This document shows, piece by piece, positions 56,203-64,000 of a stretch of 64,000 bases of DNA. The translations under genes and the position numbers were made by a program. Position 1 is the first letter of the stretch; each line of letters begins with the position of its first letter. The notes below the pieces were generated by a model. That model did no database searches. It was not told where the DNA came from and saw nothing but the letters and a program-made list of their open reading frames with translations. This DNA comes from Eupeodes corollae (taxonomy: Eukaryota; Arthropoda; Insecta; Diptera; Syrphidae): positions 259,274,572 to 259,338,571 of the forward strand of contig NC_079147.1 of NCBI RefSeq assembly GCF_945859685.1, read 5' to 3'.

Positions 56203-57535
56203 TTTTTAACTTCCCATAGGAAGTCATTGTAATGGGTCCGATTTGTCAAATTGAAAATTTTGACATTTCTCGACGTTTCAAGCTCCCTAGAGTCGAAATA
56301 AACGATTTTTAGAAAGATGTCTGTGTGTACGTACGTCCATAGCTCAAGAACCAGAAGAGATATCGATTTAAAATAAATTTCGTGGGTGGTTTTTTTAACA
56401 TAGCAGAAAAAAATGTCAGAATTTTGGTTAACCCCAAATATCTTACGAACCAAAATCTTTATAGACCTGAATTAAATTTTATATGATATATTGTAACGTG
56501 ATGTCAAAGAAGTATATTTTTTGAAAAAAATCCATTTAACGGTTTTTATATAAATCAAAAAAACTGAAAATAAATTTGTCACCTCCAAAATTTCACGACT
56601 AAAATATGATTTCATCTTCAAAACAATTTTGTGCAACGAAAAATAATGTTTTTGACATCTGATAAAATTTTGAGAAAAATCAAATTGACAGTTTTTTTAA
56701 TAAAAAATAAAAATACAAAAAAAAACATTACTCAAAGTTGGTAAAAATTGAATATCGATTCAAATATCTTTTCAAAACCTTAAAATTTAGGCATCAAACT
56801 TATTTTGTCTTATAAGAAATATTGTTTTCAACATTCTGAAAAATGTTGAAAAAAATCGAATTGACATTTTTTTTACAAAAAATAAAAACCTAAAAAAAAA
56901 TTAATAAATGTTGGTAAAAAATGATCTTCGACTCAAATACCTTTTCAAAAATTTGAGATAATAGCTTGTAACTAATTTTTACTTATAAGAAATATTGTTT
57001 TCAAAGTTAGGACAAATTTTGAGATAAATCGAATTAATAGTTTTTTTTTACAAACAGTAAAAACCTAAAAAAAATTATAAAAGTTGGTAAAAATTGATAT
57101 TCGACTCAAATATCTTTTCAAAAATTAAAAATATTGGCTTCAAACTAATTTTATCTTATAAGAAATATTGCTTTCAACAATCGATAAAATTTTGTAAAAA
57201 AATAAATAAACAGTTTTTTTACAAAAAAATAAAACTCTAAAAAAACAATATTAAAACTTGGTAAAAATTTACATTCGACTGAAATAGTTTTTCAAAAATT
57301 AAAAATATTGGCTTCAAACTAATTTTATTTCACAGAAAATATTGTTTCGATATTCAGTAATTTTTATATAAAAATCCAACAGTCCGTTTTTTCATATAAA
57401 ATAAAATTTACGAAAAATATTTCGCAAATTTGGTAAAAATTGATACGAGTACATATAGACAAACTTTTAAGCAAGACAAATCGACAGACGGGATGGGAAG
57501 TTATCAGTGTGGGTCGCATCCCAGCCTCATTTTTT
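56203..57535 (-). repeat. Family A element, near full-length inverted copy (A13)
   Basis: Starts with the 3' hairpin AACTTCCCATAGGAAGTC and ends with the 5' terminus: GGATGGGAAGTTATCAGTG, then GGGTCGCATCCCAGCCTC (57491-57528). About five core units lie between. The microsatellite is shortened to GTACGTACGTCC and part of the 3' region is deleted. Confidence 0.85.
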
Positions 57536-57689
57536 AAATCGGAACAAAAAACAATGACAAATATAATTATAATAAAAATATTATGAAGACAATAAAAGAA
57601 CTTGTGAATACAAAAATTATTGAAATCCATTCATTAGTTCTTTCTGAAATCTCAAAAACAAAATAACAGTTATTTGGAGAAAACCCTTC

Positions 57690-57990
57690 TGAAGTAATAT
57701 AAAAATTTAGCTAAGAAGCCAAATTAAAAAAAAGTTTAGGAGGAAAATTTTATAAAATTCTATGGGTTCGTTTTTGAGAAAATTCGAATTTTAAATTGTT
57801 GAATAAAAATTGTATATTGCCACTTAAACAAATTGAAAAAGCACCTTACGTGAATCGGTTTGAAGCCTTAATTTCAAAATTTGAACAGAGGACAGATAGA
57901 CAGTCGGACGAAATCGGGAGACCCATTTTTTTCGACTTTTCTAACATCGTAATGTCATGTGTGATTAAAATCTTTAGTTCGAATTTTTAT
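57690..57990 (+). repeat. Family B 3' part
   Basis: TATGGGTTCGTTTTTGAGAA, ACGAAATCGGGAGACCC and GTAATGTCATGTGTGATTAA match 49430-49530 and, inverted, 34600-34810. Confidence 0.6.
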
Positions 57991-58439
57991 GCACTAAAAA
58001 ATTCTTAAAAAATTTAACTTTATTGGAGAATGTAATTACAACGTTTTTAAGCAATTTTAAAAGTTATTATTGTTTCTTGCACCTTGTTTTAAAATTTCGG
58101 TAAAAAATGAATTAAAAAAAATTACGCAAAAATAAATTTGTATAGAAAACAACTATCTACAAAAAATATAATTTTTTAAAGTAGTCCAAAGTGAATTGTT
58201 GTTCAAAATCGACAACTTGGACATTTTCTTTGGTATACTTTTGCTGTTATTTCTTAATTTATTTTTTTCAATAAAAATAATTTTAATGAGCCGTATAACC
58301 TACGTTGAGAATACCTTTTAGCGTACATATCTAATATTAATTAAACTAAGGTGATACCAAATTGGTATTACTTCTAAAAATTTACTATCGGTTTGTTAAC
58401 AATTCAAAGAAACTGAAAAAAAAATTATTTGTCACTTCA
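57991..58439. other. Intergenic A+T-rich DNA
   Basis: Nothing recognisable was seen. Confidence 0.3.
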
Positions 58440-58700
58440 AATATTTTGCAAAAAATCTTTAGAAACAACTCGAATATCTCAAGAGTGAAGGTATTGACTT
58501 CAAGATTATAATTGTTGTAATCAATTTATTCACAAATCGATAAAAATTTGATTTTTACTTAAATATCTCGAAACAAAAGCAGATATTGAAACTAAACTCA
58601 TATCCAAAATACTGTTGTTAACTTTTTAGAAACAACGACCGGTTAGAATGAATGGAAAGTTCTCAGTAAAGGTAACATCCCAGCTTTTTTTAAAGTTTAA
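58440..58700 (-). repeat. Family A fragment with 5' terminus, diverged
   Basis: GGAAAGTTCTCAGTAAAGGT and AACATCCCAGC (58659-58685) are an eroded inverted 5' terminus. Core-like GATTTTTACTTAAATATCTC lies at about 58550. Confidence 0.5.
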
Positions 58701-58765
58701 TTTTTAAGCCTAATACAAAATGTATGAGAATATTATTCGATAAAAGGGAAAGGTTTTTGTGGTAC

Positions 58766-59627
58766 AAAAAAAAAGAGGCTGGGATGCTACTTACACTGAT
58801 AACTTCCCATCCCGTCTGTCGATTCGTCTTGCTTTAAAGTTTTTAACTATCCGTGTTTTGTTAAAAAAGTTGTCAGTTGAATTATTCCTAAAAAATAAAA
58901 AAATACCAACAATACTTTGCAAATGATAAAATAGTTTGATTTCAAATTGATTTTGAAATATAACTATGTATGTATATTTTTATTTCTTATATAAACAAAT
59001 ACAAGTTGGATGAATGAAATTAATTTGAAGTCAATTTCTTCTATTTTTCAATAAAAATCGAAAGCCGAACATCAATTTTTACCAAATTTACGTACTATTT
59101 TTTGTAGATTTTATCTTTTATTTGAACAAAAAAATTTACTGAATATCGAAACCAATATTTTCTGTGAGAGAAAATAAGTTTCAAGTCAATATTTTAAGAA
59201 CTAAATAAAGTTAAATTTTTACCAACTTTAAGTAATGTTTTTTTAGGTGTCTACTTTTTATAAAAAAGCTGTCAATTCGATTTTTCTCAAAATTAGTTTG
59301 AAGCCATAGTCTTAAATTTTTAAAAATATATTTGATTCGAAAATGAATTTTTACCAACGTTTAGTATTTTGGAGATAAAATCATTTTTTGTTTATAAAAT
59401 ATTCAAGGAGACAAATATTTTTTTTTTCAATTTGTATTTGAAGTCGATATATACTGTTTCTTGAGCTATGGACGACGAACAAAAATTTGCGAACGTACGA
59501 ACATACGAAATTACGTACACACGCACGCACAGACATCTCTCTAGAAATCGTGTATATGTTTTATGTATGTCAAAACTTTCAATTCGACAAATTGGACCGA
59601 TTATAAAAACTTGGAATGGGAAGTTAA
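58766..59627 (+). repeat. Family A element (A15), internally deleted
   Basis: Both ends are present: AAAAAGAGGCTGGGATGC at 58768 and a hairpin relic AACTTGGAATGGGAAGTT (59608-59625). Total length is about 860 bp, with fewer core units and a diverged microsatellite (GCGAACGTACGAACATACG, about 59490). Confidence 0.8.
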
Positions 59628-60745
59628 AAGTACTTTAGCCAACGAATTGACGTACAGATATGTTGTCAAAATTTCATTTTTTAAGTAATTGTACTGTTTA
59701 TAAGTTATTTTTACAGAATATCGTGAAAAAAAATTAATTTTTAGGAGTAACTATTACTATTTTATTTTATATTCCGAAAATTAGCTTTTTAAATAGAAAA
59801 TATTTTAAAAAGATAACTAAAAATATAAATTTTCTCACCGAACATGGCTTCGACGGTTTTCCTTCAAATTTACTAGCTGTCGAAAAAAACGACTGTTTTC
59901 TAAAAAGTCACGACATGTAAGGGTCGATAATCAAGACAAAAATAAGTTTTTTGAGAACATTTCATTTTTGCATTTATTCAAAAAGTTAAGCTATAAACAA
60001 TTCATCTTACCTCTTCGATATATTTTTCAACGAATTTGAATTTTCTATAATCAAAACTAAAAATACTTCTTTTTTCTTAAAAGTTGGACTTTTGTGGGAA
60101 ATTAAGTATACAAATTCCCTGAGCTAAAAATTATATGTGGCAGCGGAGGCGTAGAGACCCTTACAATTTTTATGAATTAAGTTAGAACGATTTAGTTTAA
60201 AATCAAAGAAACGCTGATATGTATGCATTTTATAAACATGTCACAATTCATGTGAGTTGTAGTATACAGACATTTTTTTATTCTTTTTTTTCAGTTTGAC
60301 AAATTACTTTTTACGGAACCCTTAAACAAAAGAACAATACAAATCTGGCTTTTTTAAAATACACTTTTGAATTAAAAAACAATATACTATAGTTTTCCTG
60401 GGCTTACAAAATTGTCTCTAAACAGTTTCGAACACCATATACATAAGTATATATTTGACTGTGAATCTAATACAAAAGTGGAATATGTTTTTTAATCACA
60501 GCTAAATGATTTGATTTGCTTTACAAAAACAAATAAATATAGGAAAAAACACTCCTAATCTACGGTGTCGTCGTGCGTTCGTCGTCTGTTGTATGATGAA
60601 CTTGGAAATGAAATAAAATGTAGATAAACATATTTATTCATTATTATTATTTTTATCCGTATATATTCTTTGCCTTTTATCGCGCCAAGTCATTTACTGT
60701 ATCATTCTATGTGAACAAAATTATTTGACAATGTTTTATCAACAT
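59628..60745. other. 5' flank of CRAL-TRIO gene 6 and intergenic DNA
   Basis: A+T-rich apart from a G+C-richer patch GGTGTCGTCGTGCGTTCGTC at about 60563-60582, 250 bp upstream of the gene. No other gene is seen. Confidence 0.4.
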
Positions 60746-60779
60746 TCAGTCCTGAGGTAAACTTTAATCAAATCGGTTG
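60746..60779 (+). promoter_or_regulatory. Initiator plus DPE core promoter, CRAL-TRIO gene 6
   Basis: TCAGTC (60746-60751, +1 at the A, 60748) is a consensus insect initiator. GGTTG at 60775-60779 fits the DPE consensus RGWYV and sits exactly at +28 to +32. No TATA box is found. The 5' UTR would be 81 nt. Confidence 0.5.
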
Positions 60780-60828
60780 GCAAATAGGAATCATTGTTTC
60801 CATCGATTATAAAGTAGAACATTTGAAA

Positions 60829-61885
60829 ATGTCTAAAGTTCGACCTCTGACACCAGAACTAGCCCTAAAGGCTCGAGAAGAACTTCACGAAGTGGAAAAT
60901 CGCATTGCAGATGATATTGCCGCTCTGCGAACATGGATTATCAAACAACCCCATCTGCATGCCAGGACAGATGATCAATTCTTGTTGTCCTTCCTCCGGG
61001 GATGCAAGTTCAGTATGGAGAAGGCTAAACAAAAAGTCGACTACTATTACACTATCAAAACAATGTCCCCAGAAATTTTCCTCAATAAGCAGATCGATGA
61101 TAGATCCATGAGATTAGCCAGACATGGGTAGAAATATTTTTTGACTTTTTGTAAAAATTAATATTTAACCGTGAATATATATTTTTTAAGGCACATAATT
61201 CCCCTGCCAACACCGTTGAAGCCCGACGGACCTAGGATTCATATAACTCGCTATGCGAATGTAAATCCCAAAGAATTCACCATTCTGGATCTTTTTAAGA
61301 ATCAACTTCGAATTTTCGAAATTCAAATGTTCGAAGATGACAATTGTGTGATTGGAGGAGTTCTAAATGTTGCCGACTTGGGTAACATTCCCAAGGGTCT
61401 AATTTTGCAATTCGACCCTGTTCTTATTAAGAAACTAAGTGTGTTCGCCGATAAAGCTGCGCCGATTCGTATAAAGGGAATGCACTTGATAAATGTTCCA
61501 AAAGAAGCTGCAGCTCTCATAAATATTGCCCGAAGTCTTATGTCGAAAAAAATTCGTGAAAGGGTAAGACGACATTTTTTTGAAGGTTTTTCGTTATAAA
61601 AATTATCGAGTATCTTCCCTTTTCCATTAGCTTATCGTTCATTCTTCCCTGGAGAGTCTCTATAAGTACATCCCACAGGATTATCTTCCCGAAGATTATG
61701 GCGGTCACAATGGCAGTTTGCAGGATGCAATTGATATCTGGGAAAAACGTCTTTTGCGGTATAGGGAATTTTTCGAAGAAGACGTTCAATATAAAGCGAA
61801 CGAGAAGGCGCGAATAGGATCGAGAATGAGCCCTGAGTCTTTGTTTGGTTTGGAAGGATCTTTTCGAAAATTAGAAGTGGATTGA
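60829..61885 (+). CDS. CRAL-TRIO domain lipid-transfer protein 6 (alpha-TTP-like), 308 aa
   Basis: Coding exons are 60829-61127 (299 nt), 61191-61563 (373 nt) and 61631-61885 (255 nt), with introns of 63 and 67 bp in phases 2 and 0. The start MSKVRPLTPELALKA is the first ATG and aligns with the paralogues. The N-terminal module has ARTDDQFLLSFLRGCK, and exon 1 is one codon shorter than usual, ending DDRSMRLARHG. The lipid lobe opens KPDGPRIHITRYANV, contains MFEDDNCVIGGVLNVADLG, and keeps the basic pair (APIRIKGMHLINVP). The domain closes YLPEDYGGHNGS. The tail MSPESLFGLEGSFRKLEVD is of the family form, nearest to that of gene 1. It lies 5.1 kb beyond gene 5 in the same orientation. Predicted cytosolic carrier of a hydrophobic ligand; no defect seen. 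Confidence 0.95.
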
Positions 61886-62999
61886 AGTAAATTTTCCCAC
61901 AGCTGTGCAGTGCTAACAATAATAATTGTGATTCATAGCCATTATGAAGTTATCGATTTCATTTTGTTTCCTATTGAAAAAAAAATTAATAATCTAAAGC
62001 AGATAACTATCTATAGAAAGATAAGCACGTGTTCATTTCAATATTTTATTATTTAATAAGTACTATATAAAAATATCTAGTTTGTAGAGTTTTTTTTATT
62101 TTATTGACAATCCATTGGGTAAAAATTGTAATTGTAATCTAGGCCCTTTTATTTTAACTACCAGAATGATTTTATTTCATTTAAATATGATAATTTAAAT
62201 TTATTTATAGCTTTTATGACACAAAAATGAGTAACTGACCTCTTTTAATTTTATGAACATTTTGGTTAAATATGACGCTGGTTTATTTACCTACGACTTA
62301 AGTATCTTTTTTCAATGTAATGATAATATCTTATTGTAGAACAAGTATTTTATTTACAAATACATTGGTTTTTTGTTTAGTTATGATAATAAATTATTTG
62401 TTTAAATATACAAAAAGTGTTTGTTTTTTTTGTTTGCTGGGCATTTTCAAGAGAAAAATGTTTGCATCATTTTCGTATATTTAATTTAGCTGAAGTATAA
62501 AAACCAGATTAAGATATGCATAACAGTATTTACCACTTAATTATAATTAAACTCAGTGAACATTTGTCATATTTTTTGGTAAAGTATCCAATTGGTACAA
62601 TAAATTAATTGATCAATTGATTGCACGCAGTTAGTTATTTATGATAAGAAAATTCATCAGAAAAATGTTTGATTATTATTGATTTTTAATAAAATTAGCA
62701 CACTTCTGTCCTAATTGCAAATTTTAGAAATCTAATGAACTTTTTTTTAATGTTTTTCTTTTCTTTTAATGAATCCAATTGGAGTTATAGTTGAGTTGTA
62801 GACCTTAAAAAGTATCAACGATATTAGAAAATATCAGCACCCAAAATATTGGGAAAACATTTTTAGTGGGGTGAAGATCGTTACTTTTTTAAAAGAGTAT
62901 TAAAACATCTAAAATTATATTTTGTATAAGATTTTTGAACAAATATAATCCAAATTAATTGTTTTTAAATAAAATACAATTTTATTTCTCAGAGAAGAT
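61886..62999. other. 3' flank of CRAL-TRIO gene 6 and intergenic DNA
   Basis: A+T-rich. GATA motifs cluster at 62001-62025 (GATAACTATCTATAG, then GATAAG). No further gene is seen. Confidence 0.35.
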
Positions 63000-63212
63000 A
63001 ATCGAGTTGGAAATCAATTTTTACCAGTTTTGTGCAGTATTTTTTGTAGATTAGTATTTATACTAAAAAAAACTACCACATTGATTTTTCTAAAAGTTTT
63101 AACAGATGTCAAAAATTTTATTCTCTGATGCATACAAATATTTTGGAAGTAGTATCACTTCTTGTTCGCAAAATATTCAAGACGACAAATATTTCTGTTT
63201 TCTCAATTTTTA
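63000..63212 (+). repeat. Family A core fragment
   Basis: AATCAATTTTTACCAGTTTT and AAGTTTTAACAGATGTCAAA are core blocks; the copy is cut off where the family B copy starts. Confidence 0.6.
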
Positions 63213-64000
63213 AAAAATAAAATGCACGACTGGATCGTACGAACTTGCTTCTGAATGCAAGGAGTCTGTTTTAAAAAGTACCTACATAAGATTTAAGAAT
63301 AAAATAAGTTTATCTTCAAAGATATAAATGCCATTTGTTTTGTCAAAAAAATCTCCACTTTTCAATTTTTTTGTTTGACCGGTTTTATTGAAATTAATTT
63401 TTGTTTATATACAAAATTTCCATTTTTTCTTAAAAATATTTTTGCAATGCAGTTTGTTAAGTGATTGAACGGAAATTTAGTCTGGTCATCACATACATAC
63501 ATTATTTCGTTAAGTCTTCCTTTTTCGGTCCAAAGAGAATTTTCAGTAGACTATGCGAAATGCATTTTATTGAATACTAAATAATAATTGAATGAAAAAA
63601 ATTTAACTTTTTATTATAAAAAATATGAAATTCTCGGAATATATTACGTTAATTGAAATGGTTTGTGTATTTGAATGAACTTTTCGAATACACACCATTT
63701 TTTTCCGGTAAGCTAGTTTCATCCCAAGACACAACTCATCCCGGAGATGAAAAATACTTGTAAGCATACTTAACGAAAACAATTGCTTGTGTATTCAACA
63801 AGTTCGTTCAAAGAACCAGGATGAAAAATAATTCACCCGAAGATAAGAAAGAGGAAGAACATGAATGTTTAAATTGTAAATCGATCGCCTATTGGTTGTG
63901 TAGTTAGGTAGGTGTCTAAAACGAATAAAGAATAGTTCATTGGCGTGCTCAGCTTTATGCAGATAGATAGATAAAGACATGATTACGATGAAAATGAAGG
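63213..64000 (+). repeat. Family B element (B3), continues past the window
   Basis: Has the GCACGACTGGATCGTACGAA block, CTTCCTTTTTCGGTCCAAAG (about 63518), CATCCCAAGACACAACTCAT (about 63720) and GATCGCCTATTGGTTGTGTA (about 63883). It contains the segment missing from B2 and so is the most complete 5' half of the family here. Confidence 0.75.

Overview
The window looks like nuclear DNA of an insect, most likely a fly (Diptera). It is strongly A+T-rich, genes are split by short GT-AG introns (56 to 71 bp in most cases), candidate promoters carry insect TATA, Inr and DPE motifs, and the space between genes is filled with broken non-LTR retrotransposons, Tc1/mariner remnants and non-autonomous repeats. 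I see no rRNA, tRNA or CRISPR array.

Genes. The last three exons of a coiled-coil protein that I cannot name run from the left edge to 1444 (+). The rest of the gene content is one family: six paralogous CRAL-TRIO (SEC14-like, alpha-tocopherol-transfer-protein-like) lipid carriers at 9220-10276 (-), 18982-22601 (-), 31675-32738 (-), 46012-47080 (-), 54130-55717 (+) and 60829-61885 (+). All six have three coding exons, with a phase-2 intron after an Ile/Leu/Met/His-Gly-type junction and a phase-0 intron before the last exon. Exon 2 is exactly 373 nt in five of them and 388 nt in the sixth. The first four point left and the last two point right. The genes at 31675 and 46012 are the closest pair. 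The gene at 54130 is the outlier: it is shorter at both ends and has lost the basic residue pair that binds phosphoinositides in the family.

Repeats. Family A is a non-autonomous element of up to about 1.66 kb with about 20 copies or fragments in both orientations. It has a fixed 5' end (GAGGCTGGGATGCGACCC), a core of 173-176 bp tandem units, a short CGTACGGA microsatellite and a 3' terminal hairpin (AACTTCCTATGGGAAGTT). This layout resembles DINE/Helentron-type elements, but I cannot confirm the class. Family B is a noncoding element of about 2 kb seen as an inverted pair (34580-36530 and 41008-42595), a copy running off the right edge, and many fragments. Two family A copies are split by retrotransposon insertions that still show target-site duplications (23914-25332 and 37325-39094). 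The stretch 49412-53330 is a pile-up of mariner and family B fragments.

Together the layout is a tandem gene family whose spacers have been expanded to about 7-14 kb by nested transposons, while the genes themselves, apart from intron 1 of the second one, have stayed compact and intact.
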